Part shown: positions 53,303-61,253 of the stretch, piece by piece | Layout: the number at the start of each line of letters is the position of its first letter | How positions within the stretch are numbered: position 1 is the first letter of the stretch | NCBI GenBank assembly: GCA_963788225.1 | Contig: CAWBGI010000003.1 | Span: forward strand, 558,001 to 622,000 | Reading direction: 5' to 3' | Source: Sulfotelmatobacter sp963788225 | GTDB taxonomy: Bacteria > Acidobacteriota > Terriglobia > Terriglobales > Acidobacteriaceae | Length of the DNA stretch: 64,000 nucleotides | Notes under the pieces: generated by a model | What the model was told of the DNA's origin: nothing | What the model saw: only the letters and a program-made list of their open reading frames with translations | The model's database searches: none | Translations under genes and position numbers: made by a program

Positions 53303-53860
53303 CTATTTTGAAGCGCGAACCGTTGGAGCGATTTGCTTGGCCTCACGAAGATGATCCTGCAGCGTGGGCAGCGTCTTCGCGGCAAAGTCTTTCACGGCCG
53401 AATCCGTCCCCGAGTTGGCTTCGTGCTGGAACTCTGCCACATCCTGAGTATGGTCCTTCACCATGTCCGACATGTAAGCCCGGTCGAACTGCGCGCCACT
53501 GAGCTTGGAAAGACGTTCTTTGGTCAGCTTATCTTTGGCGCTGAGGTGCTGCGGTAGCACGATGCCCTTCTCGCTGGCGACTTGTTTTAACTCATCGCCG
53601 GCTTTGGTGTGATCGTCCACCATACGCTGGCCGAACTTCTTCACTTCGTCGCTGGAAGCTTTCTCCGTGGCGAGTTTGCCGAATTCGACTTCAGCCATTC
53701 CGCCTTGCGCCGCTTCGCGAACGAACTTCCTGTCGCTGGCGGCAACTTGCGAAGAGCTTGCTCCCTTCGCCCCAGAGGGTTTCATACTTGTTTGAGCAAG
53801 GCCAGCCGCGGGTAAAAGTGCGACTGCCAGGGATAGGGCGGTAATATTCAGAATTTTCAT
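53303..53860 (-). CDS. Exported DUF4142 (ferritin-like helical) protein
   Basis: 185 residues. The signal peptide is about 1-22 (ITALSLAVALLPAAGLAQ). The DUF4142 pattern is clear: SDRKFVREAAQGGMAEVEFGKLA, EVKKFGQRMVDDHTKAGDEL and FDRAYMSDMVKDHTQDVAEF. The family is a long four-helix bundle of unknown activity, common in Acidobacteriota and Proteobacteria as outer-envelope proteins. It lies next to a cytochrome c gene. Confidence 0.88.
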   Translation of the reverse strand: MKILNITALSLAVALLPAAGLAQTSMKPSGAKGASSSQVAASDRKFVREAAQGGMAEVEFGKLATEKASSDEVKKFGQRMVDDHTKAGDELKQVASEKGIVLPQHLSAKDKLTKERLSKLSGAQFDRAYMSDMVKDHTQDVAEFQHEANSGTDSAVKDFAAKTLPTLQDHLREAKQIAPTVRASK

Positions 53861-53969
53861 AATGGTCTCCTGCCATTACGATTATTCTTTCGCCGCGCGA
53901 GAAACATCGGCGGAAGGCAGTATTGCGCGGACAACAATTCCTTAGGCACGAAAACCGAGGGCTGAAGGA

Positions 53970-54485
53970 TTATCGGGTCGGACTCATGGATTTCAGGTAA
54001 GCCACTACGGCCTCCGCGTCTGAGGTGCTCATGCGGTATTGAGGCATGGGCTGACGCAAATACTTCCCATCGCGCCAGATGCCGGTCGTCAGCAGCTTAA
54101 CCAATTCGGCGTTCGTTCCCGGCGGCGATTGTGCGAGACGGGGTGCCGTCAGGGGCCAGTCTGACGTCGACTCTGCCGGGACCAGCCACACCGGCGCGCC
54201 CTCCAGCGCCTTCGATTGCTCCGGGGCGCCCGAACTATCGCGTGGAGTGTGGCACTGGCCGCACCTTGCGACGCCCTCGACGATATATTTCCCGCGCGCG
54301 ATCGCATCTCGGCTTGCGGCACGTTTGGCCGTGCCGCGGGTTGGCGGCGCGTTCTGCGCAACGCCGATGCCGACGCACGCGAGGACGAGAGCAAGACCGA
54401 TCTTAATGCTCTTACTGATCAAACCACTTCTCAAACCAATTCCCAGAGCGATGCTCAAACCGCGCCTTCTGTTGGATTGCGGCAA
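53970..54485 (-). CDS. Exported single-heme cytochrome c
   Basis: 171 residues. A hydrophobic segment is at about 27-43 (IGLALVLACVGIGVAQ), the likely signal or anchor; the true start may be the later in-frame Met or Val. The heme motif CGQCH lies in EGVARCGQCHTPRDSSGAPE. The axial Met candidate is in YLRQPMPQYRMSTSDAEAVVAYL. It is an electron carrier of the periplasm; partner unknown. Confidence 0.88.
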   Translation of the reverse strand: MPQSNRRRGLSIALGIGLRSGLISKSIKIGLALVLACVGIGVAQNAPPTRGTAKRAASRDAIARGKYIVEGVARCGQCHTPRDSSGAPEQSKALEGAPVWLVPAESTSDWPLTAPRLAQSPPGTNAELVKLLTTGIWRDGKYLRQPMPQYRMSTSDAEAVVAYLKSMSPTR

Positions 54486-54562
54486 TGCTGTTGGTTGATT
54501 GCGAGGGGCGGAAGGTTGCAGCGGGGGCTAATGCTCAGAACGAAAGGTTGTCCTAGACAACG

Positions 54563-54961
54563 TCAGCCCTTCTTCCCGGCGTTTGTCCTAAGCATGAACT
54601 TTCCAATGCTGACGGCAGCCCGGCCTACGGTTCCACGGCCGATTTCCTGAATGTCGTCGCGCGCGCTCACGCGCACTGTGTAGAAACGTCCGTCGAAGGA
54701 TTCGAGCACCGCCTCCACTTGAATGTGAGCGCCAATGCCGCTGGCCGCGCGGTGCTCGATGTTGATCGAAGTCCCCACGGTGATCTCGTCGCCTTCGCAG
54801 TAGGGCTGGAGCGCGTGAAAGGCCGCAGTCTCCATCAGTCGAATCATGTCGGGCGTGGAATAAACCGGCGGCAACTCAGCGTGGTGCGCGGTCAGCGTGT
54901 GTTGGAACTCGACGGTTTCATGCGCCTCACCGCGTGCGCCGATGGGGATTTGCTTTGCCAT
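54563..54961 (-). CDS. Hotdog-fold thioesterase (FlK-like)
   Basis: 132 residues from the ATG at 54961 (8 extra upstream codons ignored). The pattern is that of the fluoroacetyl-CoA thioesterase-like hotdog family: VYSTPDMIRLMETAAFHAL, then GDEITVGTSINIEHRAASGIG with the catalytic His region, and VSARDDIQEIGRGTVGRAAVS. The acyl-CoA substrate is unknown. The start follows closely on the neighbouring Sel1 gene, which is upstream on the same strand. Confidence 0.85.
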   Translation of the reverse strand: MAKQIPIGARGEAHETVEFQHTLTAHHAELPPVYSTPDMIRLMETAAFHALQPYCEGDEITVGTSINIEHRAASGIGAHIQVEAVLESFDGRFYTVRVSARDDIQEIGRGTVGRAAVSIGKFMLRTNAGKKG

Positions 54962-54994
54962 GAGAGCGATTGAGGAGGCTTGCAAGAAGCGATT

Positions 54995-56134
54995 CTACTT
55001 AGGGTTACCCAACCCCTCCGTGGTCACCGATGTCGCTTGGTCCTGCATTGCAGCGAACACTTTCTGAGGGTCGAAGAGCAGGTTTCGCAGTTTCTTTTCG
55101 AGGCGCTTGATCTCATCCTGGTTCATTTCCTTCCATAACGCCTGCGCTCGGGTTTTCGCATCGGGTGCACCCTTTTGGCGAGCCAAGACCAAAAGACAGT
55201 ACGCCTCAGGCCGGTCCACTGGTACGCCTTCACCCTTAGAGTACATCTCCGCCAGGGCCAGCAGGGCCGGCCGGTAATGGCGTTGAGCGGACAAGCCATA
55301 CCATTTTGCTGCTTCTTTAGGATCTGCCCCTGTGCCGAAGCCATGTTGATAAAGGTATCCAACGCAAAACTGCGCGGGACTATAGCCTCGCTTCGCACTG
55401 TTCTGGCACAGCGTCATCGCCCGGCCATAATCTTTGGGTAAACCCCGACCGTCAATCAGCATTGACGCGAGGTTCACCCCCGCCTCAGGGCTTTGATCGG
55501 CAGCCTTGCGGTACCACTTAGCAGCTTCTGCATAGCTCTGCGGTAATTCATCGCCTTTTTCGTACATTTTGGCGACTTGCAGGATCGCATCCGGCGTTCC
55601 CATCCTTCCGCCCTCTTCCGCGCCTCGCTTCACAGCATCATCAGCCGCGGGGTTCCCCGCCTCTTGTGCCAGGAGAAACCACGCGTAGGACAAGTTCGGA
55701 TCAGGGGGAACTCCATCACCGTTGTAATAGCACACACCCAAATTGAATAAGGCCTGCGGGTTCATCTGCTTCGCGGCTTTGCGGTACCAGCGCACTGCCT
55801 CTTCTTTGTCGAGGCTCACCCCCTGGCCTACGCGGTACATGACCCCCAGCCTGTTTTGTGCGGCCGCGATCCCCTGATCCGCCGCCTTTCTGTACCATTT
55901 CACAGCAGATTCGTCGCTCCGCGGAACTCCGTTGCCCGCTTCGTAGGCTTTCCCAAGATCAAATTGCGCGGACGCATCACCCGCTTCTGCGCTGGCCTGA
56001 AGTTTGGAAACTTCGGCAGTGCTGAGTTTGGGATGAACGGCCGGCTGCTCTTGAGGTTGCGATTGGGTTGGAGTCGGAGCGTGACCGCCAGCTGCCACGC
56101 TCGCGAGGACGAGATAAAAGACGAATAAGTTCAC
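54995..56134 (-). CDS. Exported Sel1-repeat (SLR) protein
   Basis: 379 residues. The signal peptide is about 1-20. About nine Sel1-like repeats follow, each of the kind AQFDLGKAYEAGNGVPRSDE with SAVKWYRKAADQG. They include QNRLGVMYRVGQGVSLDKEE, LFNLGVCYYNGDGVPPDPN and AQFCVGYLYQHGFGTGADPK. SLR proteins act as binding scaffolds in envelope or signalling pathways. No enzyme motif. Confidence 0.9.
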   Translation of the reverse strand: MNLFVFYLVLASVAAGGHAPTPTQSQPQEQPAVHPKLSTAEVSKLQASAEAGDASAQFDLGKAYEAGNGVPRSDESAVKWYRKAADQGIAAAQNRLGVMYRVGQGVSLDKEEAVRWYRKAAKQMNPQALFNLGVCYYNGDGVPPDPNLSYAWFLLAQEAGNPAADDAVKRGAEEGGRMGTPDAILQVAKMYEKGDELPQSYAEAAKWYRKAADQSPEAGVNLASMLIDGRGLPKDYGRAMTLCQNSAKRGYSPAQFCVGYLYQHGFGTGADPKEAAKWYGLSAQRHYRPALLALAEMYSKGEGVPVDRPEAYCLLVLARQKGAPDAKTRAQALWKEMNQDEIKRLEKKLRNLLFDPQKVFAAMQDQATSVTTEGLGNPK

Positions 56135-56181
56135 GGAAAGGAGGTTGTCCGCCGGGGACGCTCTCGGTGCACCATGGCCGC

Positions 56182-56883
56182 TTACGCCGCGTACATCATG
56201 CGCGCCGCTTCAATTCCATCCAGAGCCTGCCACAACAGTTGCGCTGTGTTCTCGGCTGCATCCAATGCGGCCCTTGCTGCTTCCGGATTTCCCGCGACCC
56301 GCTTCTCCAGCTGATTGCGCCAGACATTCGAGTGGAAGACATCGGCGGTCGTGTGCAGCGAGAAGTAGCCGCAGGTCTTGTCGTCGGCGTCATACATCTC
56401 TCGCAGGCCGCGTTCCTTCTCTTTAGCCACGCGCGGGATTTGAGATTCGTAAACGTAAAACGCCGCCAGCGCCTCTTCCGGCGTGCCCTCACTCGCCACG
56501 AGATGGAAATACCGGATCAACTCGCGAACTTCCGCAACCGGCAAGTGCCAGCGCATGTCACGCCGCGCGCCCATGCCTTCGGCAAAATCGAGCCAGAGTT
56601 CAGAGTGCGGCACCGAATCCTTCCCCGATCCACCGGGCGCGCCTTTCTCTTCACACATGTTGGCCAGCACCGCTCGCCGCAATTCGCCATCGTCCAGACG
56701 CAGGGCAAGCTCGGCCAGATAGCAGGGGAACGCTTCCACGTGATGGTAGTAATGGCGCGCGTACTCGCGCAGATCGTCGCGCGTCAGCTCACCCGCCGCC
56801 CACGCCTTATAGAATGGATGGCAGAGCAGGTCATATTTGGCAATCGATGCCTCCAGTTGCTCGAAGAACTGTGTGCTATTCAT
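56182..56883 (-). CDS. CADD-like / PqqC-like diiron-type protein, probable pABA synthase
   Basis: 233 residues from the ATG at 56883 (CAGGAGGCC upstream; the open frame to 57636 is an antisense artefact over mnmG). The heme-oxygenase-like helical fold of the TenA/PqqC group shows HPFYKAWAAGELTRDDLREY. Metal-ligand positions appear at E79, H93, E146, H177, D181 and H184. In Chlamydia CADD, two tyrosines and a lysine of the protein are consumed to make p-aminobenzoate; Tyr25, Tyr41 and Lys156 sit at matching spacing. This would feed folate synthesis, which fits a genome with folC. Assignment rests on motif spacing by eye. Confidence 0.8.
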   Translation of the reverse strand: MNSTQFFEQLEASIAKYDLLCHPFYKAWAAGELTRDDLREYARHYYHHVEAFPCYLAELALRLDDGELRRAVLANMCEEKGAPGGSGKDSVPHSELWLDFAEGMGARRDMRWHLPVAEVRELIRYFHLVASEGTPEEALAAFYVYESQIPRVAKEKERGLREMYDADDKTCGYFSLHTTADVFHSNVWRNQLEKRVAGNPEAARAALDAAENTAQLLWQALDGIEAARMMYAA

Positions 56884-57045
56884 GATGGCCTCCTGGTTTC
56901 CGATATGACAGTACGGGTATGACCCACTACTATACGGACGAGCGCGTGGGTCGGCAAGTGTGGAGATCACCCTATGTTGCCAACTTGCTAAAATGGAAAC
57001 AGCGAAGGCCGCGACGCAAGCGGTGATCTGGGGTTCTGCCTTTCG

Positions 57046-59214
57046 ATGCAGCAGTTTACAGAGCAATTCGACGTAGTCGTGGTCGGCGCCGGCCATGCCG
57101 GATGCGAGGCCGCGATGGCCGCGGCGCGCATGGGGATCAAGACTGCGCTCTATACGCTGAACGTCGACTTGATCGCGCAGATGTCGTGCAACCCGGCCGT
57201 GGGCGGAATTGCGAAGGGGCACCTGGTGCGCGAAGTTGATGCGCTCGGCGGCATCATGGGCGAGATCACGGACGCAGTCGGCATCCAGTTTCGTCTGCTG
57301 AATACGTCGCGCGGTCCGGCGGTCTGGTCGCCGCGCGCGCAGTGCGACAAACAGGCCTACAGGCTGAAGATGCGCGAAGTGCTGGAGTCGCAGCCGAATC
57401 TGAAGATCAAGCAGGCGGAAGTGGCGGAATTGATTGTGGAAGGGGCTTCGGGCTCCGGGCTTCGGGCTTCGGCCAATCCTCCAGGACATAACGATAGTGA
57501 TGAAGGTGCGTTTGCCGAAGCCCGACAGCCGAAGCCCGAAGCCCGCGTTCTCGGAGTCAAGCTTCGCGACGGCCGCACCGTCGGCGCGCAGGCCGTCATC
57601 ATCACCACCGGCACTTTTCTGAATGGACTGATTCACTGCGGCGAGCAGCAGTATCCCGCGGGACGTTCCGGCGAGCCGAATGCCGTTTTGCTCGGCGAAG
57701 CGCTGAAGAAGCTAGGGCTGCGTGGTTGCCGGCTGAAGACCGGAACCCCGCCGCGCCTTGATGGGCGCACTATCGACTGGTCGCGCTTTCCTGTGCAACC
57801 CGGCGACGCCGATCCAACTCCCTTCAGCTTTCGTACCCGGCGCGTTGCGCATCACGACTCGCAGGTTTCTTGCTATATCGCGGCGACCACGCCGGAAACT
57901 CACCGCATCATCCGCGAGAACGTGCACCGCTCGCCGATGTACAGCGGGCAGATCAAGTCGATCGGTCCGCGCTATTGCCCGTCGATCGAAGACAAGATCG
58001 TGAAGTTCCCCGACAAAGAGACCCATCAGCTCTATCTCGAACCCGAGGGGTTGAATACGCATGAGATTTACGTCAACGGTATGAGCACCTCCTTACCGGT
58101 AGACGTCCAGCTCGCGATCCTGAAATCGATTCCCGGTCTGGAGAGCGCAGAGATGTTGCGCCCCGGCTATGCCATTGAGTACGACTCGATTGATCCCACC
58201 GAATTGCAGCGCACGTTGGAGACGAAGAAAATTGCCAGACTATTTCTCGCCGGCCAGATCAATGGCACCTCCGGGTATGAAGAAGCCGCGTGCCAGGGCC
58301 TGATGGCGGGCATCAATGCGGCATTGCAGGTGAAGGCGCAGCCGCCGCTGATTCTTGATCGCACCGAGGCCTACACCGCGATCCTGATCGACGACCTCAT
58401 CTCCAAGGGAACGAACGAGCCCTATCGCATGTTTACTTCGCGTGCCGAATTCCGCCTGCACCTGCGCATCGACAACGCCGACCGCCGGCTCACGCCGCAT
58501 GGCCGCCGCGTGGGATTGATCTCCGACGAAGCGTGGAATGATTTCCAAGCCAAGCAGCAGCGGCTGGAGAACATGAAGAAGCTGCTGGAGCGCACCAGAC
58601 TGACGCCGGAAATGCTGGTTCGGGCTTCGGGCTCGGGGCTTCGGGCTTCAGCCAATCCCGCGGAACACGCAGCCGACGATCAAAGCGTCTTCGCCGAAGC
58701 CCGAGGGCCGAAGCCCGAAGCCCGAACTGACAGTGCCACAGACCTCGCTCAAGACTTGACCTCAGCCATCGGCCAAACCTGCGCGCAGTTGCTGAGGCGC
58801 CCCGAGATCGTGATCGAGAGGCTGGCGCCGATTCTCCGCGAGCTGGATCCGGGATTCTTTGAAAGAGAAGTAATCCGTGAGAATCCGTGCGCATCCGTGG
58901 CCAAGCTTTCCGCGGAAGTTCGCAACGAACTTAAGTCGGTCGAAACCGAGATCAAGTACGAGGGCTACCTGCTGCAACAGCAGCGCGCCATGGAGCGGAT
59001 GAAGAAGTCGGAGCAGCGCTCGATTCCGGACTGGTTCGACTATCGCTCGATCAGCGGGCTTTCGCGCGAGATGCAGGAAAAGCTCATTCATGTGCAACCC
59101 CGGACTCTGGCCCAAGCCTCGCGCATTCCGGGAGTGACGCCGGCAGCGGTGTCGCTGGTCAACGTATTCATTGAGATCCAAGCGCGGAGAAGGGAACAGG
59201 CTGCCGCTATTTAG
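57046..59214 (+). CDS. mnmG: tRNA U34 carboxymethylaminomethyl modification protein MnmG (GidA)
   Basis: 722 residues, about 90 more than usual. FAD-dependent, works with MnmE on tRNA wobble uridine. FAD motif VVGAGHAGCEAAMAA (12-26), then CNPAVGGIAKGHLVREVDAL, TGTFLNGLIHCGE, GQINGTSGYEEAACQGLMAG and SRAEFRLHLRIDNADRRLTP. The C-terminal MnmE-binding region is present (SGLSREMQEKLIHVQPRTLA). Three segments do not fit the family: about 133-167, 525-562 and 609-621, encoded by repeats. The first two are related copies of one hairpin. Conserved motifs between them are intact, so a working enzyme with extra loops is likely. Confidence 0.94.
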   Translation: MQQFTEQFDVVVVGAGHAGCEAAMAAARMGIKTALYTLNVDLIAQMSCNPAVGGIAKGHLVREVDALGGIMGEITDAVGIQFRLLNTSRGPAVWSPRAQCDKQAYRLKMREVLESQPNLKIKQAEVAELIVEGASGSGLRASANPPGHNDSDEGAFAEARQPKPEARVLGVKLRDGRTVGAQAVIITTGTFLNGLIHCGEQQYPAGRSGEPNAVLLGEALKKLGLRGCRLKTGTPPRLDGRTIDWSRFPVQPGDADPTPFSFRTRRVAHHDSQVSCYIAATTPETHRIIRENVHRSPMYSGQIKSIGPRYCPSIEDKIVKFPDKETHQLYLEPEGLNTHEIYVNGMSTSLPVDVQLAILKSIPGLESAEMLRPGYAIEYDSIDPTELQRTLETKKIARLFLAGQINGTSGYEEAACQGLMAGINAALQVKAQPPLILDRTEAYTAILIDDLISKGTNEPYRMFTSRAEFRLHLRIDNADRRLTPHGRRVGLISDEAWNDFQAKQQRLENMKKLLERTRLTPEMLVRASGSGLRASANPAEHAADDQSVFAEARGPKPEARTDSATDLAQDLTSAIGQTCAQLLRRPEIVIERLAPILRELDPGFFEREVIRENPCASVAKLSAEVRNELKSVETEIKYEGYLLQQQRAMERMKKSEQRSIPDWFDYRSISGLSREMQEKLIHVQPRTLAQASRIPGVTPAAVSLVNVFIEIQARRREQAAAI
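57442..57546 (+). repeat. Hairpin repeat cassette in mnmG, copy 1
   Basis: GGGCTTCGGGCTCCGGGCTT (from 57446) with further GGGCTTCGGC faces GCCGAAGCCCGACAGCCGAA and GCCCGAAGCCCG (57517-57544), about 30 bases per arm. Encodes the segment with SGSGLRASANPPGH and FAEARQPKPEAR. Confidence 0.85.
58618..58734 (+). repeat. Hairpin repeat cassette in mnmG, copy 2
   Basis: CGGGCTTCGGGCTCGGGGCT (from about 58620) faces GCCGAAGCCCGAGGGCCGAA and GCCCGAAGCCCG (about 58694-58727). The encoded peptide SGSGLRASANPAEH with FAEARGPKPEAR is nearly the same as copy 1. Confidence 0.85.
58870..58905 (+). repeat. ATCCGTG repeat fragment in mnmG
   Basis: GTAATCCGTGAGAATCCGTG with CGCATCCGTGGCC, related to the ATCCGTGTGAATCCGTGG repeat at 22261-22343. 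It encodes REVIRENPCASVAK in a region where the family is not so long. Confidence 0.6.
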
Positions 59215-59252
59215 GTCTTGCGAACCGTCGCCCGCATGGTTATACTTTCGGT

Positions 59253-59489
59253 ATGAAAATGGCGGTCTCCATCCCCAATGACCTTTTCGATGTGGCGGAA
59301 CGCCTGGCGCGGCGCACGCGTAAGTCGCGGAGCCGGCTGTTCAGCGATGCCCTGCGCGAGTATGTGGCGCGCCGCTCGCCCGACAGAATCACCGAGGCCA
59401 TGGATCAGGCTCTGGCTGAAATCGGCGAGCGTAACGACCCGTTCGTAGCGGCGGCTTCCCGCAGACGGCTGGAGCAGAGCGAGTGGTGA
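59253..59489 (+). CDS. RHH (CopG/MazE-like) antitoxin
   Basis: 78 residues. The N-terminal ribbon-helix-helix reads KMAVSIPNDLFDVAERLARR followed by KSRSRLFSDALREYVARR. The C-terminal tail (QALAEIGERNDPFVAAASRR) would hold the toxin. Its stop overlaps the start of the next gene by 7 bases, typical of a mazEF-type pair. It begins 38 bases after mnmG. Confidence 0.88.
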   Translation: MKMAVSIPNDLFDVAERLARRTRKSRSRLFSDALREYVARRSPDRITEAMDQALAEIGERNDPFVAAASRRRLEQSEW

Positions 59490-59878
59490 TCTCGCAAGGC
59501 GAGATCTGGTGGGCAGATTTGCCCGCCCCAACCGGTTCAGGCCGAGGGTTTCGCAGGCCGGTAGCCGTGGTTCAAAGCGACGCGCTCAACCAGAGCCGGA
59601 TCTCCACAGTGGTCTGCGTGCCGCTGACGAGCAATCTGAAATGGGCCCTTGCTCCGGGCAATGTCAGCTTATCGGCACGGGTTACCGGGCTGCCAAAGGA
59701 TTCGGTCGCCAATGTGTCGCAAATCATGCCTCTCGACAAATCTCTGCTCACGGAACGCGCCGGCAAACTCCACGGCCCAAGTTGGAGTTACTTTTTTCGG
59801 GGATTGATCTGGTGCTGGGCAGGTAGAAACTTGTTCACCAATATCCAGGTCGCAATTCAGACTTCGTTAAGTATATAG
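59483..59878 (+). pseudogene. MazF-type toxin, C-terminus frameshifted
   Basis: 131 codons from GTG. The N-terminal 97 residues are a normal MazF/PemK ribonuclease (QGEIWWADLPAPTGSGRGFR, RPVAVVQSDALNQSRISTVV, DSVANVSQIMPLDKSLLTER). After GKLH the usual end PKLELLFSGIDLVLGR is found in another frame (through 59826), whereas this frame reads GPSWSYFFRGLIWC and continues to 59878. Adding one base near 59773 would restore the family sequence. So either the toxin is damaged, a single-base deletion arose, or the assembly has an error. Coupled to the antitoxin by a 7-base overlap. Confidence 0.8.
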
Positions 59879-60374
59879 AGGCAAAAAGCAAGCCTGAGAC
59901 CCTGAGGGGCCCCTGTAAGTGATTGATTCTTCATTAGGCCGGAGCTGTTGCGGGGCACAAGTCATTGTATTTCAATAAGATATACATTGCGCTCGCAAGT
60001 CATTGATTGCAAAGCGCCTGGGAGGTAAATCGATTTACCTCGTCGCTGCCGGGGCGAGGATGCTGCGGGCGGCCATTGGGGTCACTCGTGTGGTCCGACG
60101 CGCTCTACGGGGCTGCAAATCGATTTTGCGGGGCATACCACGCGGCGGGGTGGAAGCGTTTTGGGAGGCGCAAAGTCCCACAAAAGTTCTTAGCGGCTGA
60201 ATTCGCTTGCAGCTAAACTCAAGTTTCGAGTTTCAAGTTTCCAGTTTCAAGGGTTCGCGGCTCGGGAAAGCAAAAACTCAAAACTTGAAACTTGAAACTT
60301 TGAAACTCGAAACTGGCTCCGAATTTAACACTCCGTTAACAACCCAATGTTACACAGGCGTTAATATCTCCCCT
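59879..60374. other. Intergenic region with repeats, no supported gene
   Basis: 59951-60060 is AT-richer with GTAAATCGATTTAC as a palindrome near 60025. 60220-60318 holds an inverted repeat: AAGTTTCGAGTTTCAAGTTT and CCAGTTTCAAG, answered by AACTTGAAACTTGAAACTTT and GAAACTCGAAACTGG. A 65-codon open frame at 60003-60200 has no recognisable content. A promoter for the first STAS gene is expected near 60340 but not clear. Confidence 0.55.
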
Positions 60375-60725
60375 ATGCCTCACGATTCTCTTCGTATTGA
60401 CGACCAGCCTGGAACGCAACCTGGACAGCGAGTTCTTCGCCTCGACGGAGCGCTGGTCATGACCACCATGTTTGGGTTCCAGGCGATGGTTCGCGCCGAC
60501 ACCTCACGCTCGCTGATCATTGATTTCAGCAACGTTCCTTATGTGGATTCGGCCGGCATCGGGGCGCTGGTGGGAGCCTACGTCACGCGCCAGAACAGCG
60601 GGCGCCACCTGGCGCTGGTGGGGGTGAGTGAGCGCGTTCGCAACGCGCTGAAGGTCACGCGCGTCGAGCAGTTTTTCCGCTTCTTCGATTCGGTTGGTGC
60701 GGCGGAGGAGGCGACGGCGGCGTAA
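60375..60725 (+). CDS. STAS-domain anti-sigma factor antagonist, copy 1
   Basis: 116 residues from the ATG at 60375. Single STAS domain: RVLRLDGALVMTTMFGFQAM and LIIDFSNVPYVDSAGIGALVGAYVTR, where the DSAGIGAL core holds the phosphorylatable Ser, as in SpoIIAA/RsbV. It ends in RVEQFFRFFDSVGAAEEATAA. It would bind an anti-sigma kinase when unphosphorylated. A paralogue follows 130 bases later. No sigma factor or free RsbW-like kinase is adjacent, but a permease with an ATPase domain lies nearby. Confidence 0.93.
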   Translation: MPHDSLRIDDQPGTQPGQRVLRLDGALVMTTMFGFQAMVRADTSRSLIIDFSNVPYVDSAGIGALVGAYVTRQNSGRHLALVGVSERVRNALKVTRVEQFFRFFDSVGAAEEATAA

Positions 60726-60838
60726 GAAGACAGGCGTCAGGGGTTAGAGGCTAGAAAAAAGGGGTCAGGGGCTAGGGGTCAGGGGCCAGCAAAGAAACTT
60801 TTAGGTTTTTGCTAACCCCTGACCCCTGACCCCTGGTT
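60726..60838. repeat. CTGACCCCTGACCCC repeat between STAS genes
   Basis: GGGGTCAGGGGCTAGGGGTC and AGGGGCCAGC (60762-60790) face CTAACCCCTGACCCCTGACC (60811-60830) with CCCTGG, an inverted pair. It is of the same family as the repeats at 26371-26401 and inside tgt. Confidence 0.75.
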
Positions 60839-60855
60839 ACTGCTAATATCTTCCG

Positions 60856-61200
60856 ATGCCACAACGGAGCCTCCACATTGAACAGCGTCTGACGCCGGAT
60901 CAGTGTGTCCTTCGGCTGGAGGGACCGCTGGTGATGAACACCATGCCAGAGTTCGACGACGCGGTGCGCGCCGATAGAACGCGTTCGCTCATCATCGACC
61001 TTACTGCTGTTCCTTACCTGGATTCGGCGGGCATCGGCTCGCTGGTGGGAGCGTACGTCAGCCGCCATAACAGCCAGCGCAGCCTGGCACTGGTGGGTGC
61101 AAATGAACGCGTGCGCAACTCCTTGAAAATGGCCTGGGTCGAGTCGCTATTCCGCTTCTTCGATTCGGTTAGCGCTGCGGAGGAAGCTACCGCTTCCTAA
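60856..61200 (+). CDS. STAS-domain anti-sigma factor antagonist, copy 2
   Basis: 114 residues, clearly a paralogue of copy 1: RLEGPLVMNTMPEFDDAV, LIIDLTAVPYLDSAGIGSLVGAYVSR, and WVESLFRFFDSVSAAEEATAS. The Ser in DSAGIGSL is kept. Tandem duplication with divergence suggests the two may serve different partners. Confidence 0.93.
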   Translation: MPQRSLHIEQRLTPDQCVLRLEGPLVMNTMPEFDDAVRADRTRSLIIDLTAVPYLDSAGIGSLVGAYVSRHNSQRSLALVGANERVRNSLKMAWVESLFRFFDSVSAAEEATAS

Positions 61201-61253
61201 AGTCAGTCCCGAGTCCCGAGTACTCAGTGCGGAGGACGTTGTGTGGGTTTCGA

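Noticed and set aside
56884..57636. N-terminal extension of the CADD-like open frame over the mnmG start
   Set aside because: The ATG at 56883 has a good ribosome site and matches family length; the rest is antisense to mnmG.
60003..60200. 65-codon frame in the mazF-STAS gap
   Set aside because: Arg-rich, no family, overlaps another frame of similar length; likely chance in GC-rich DNA.
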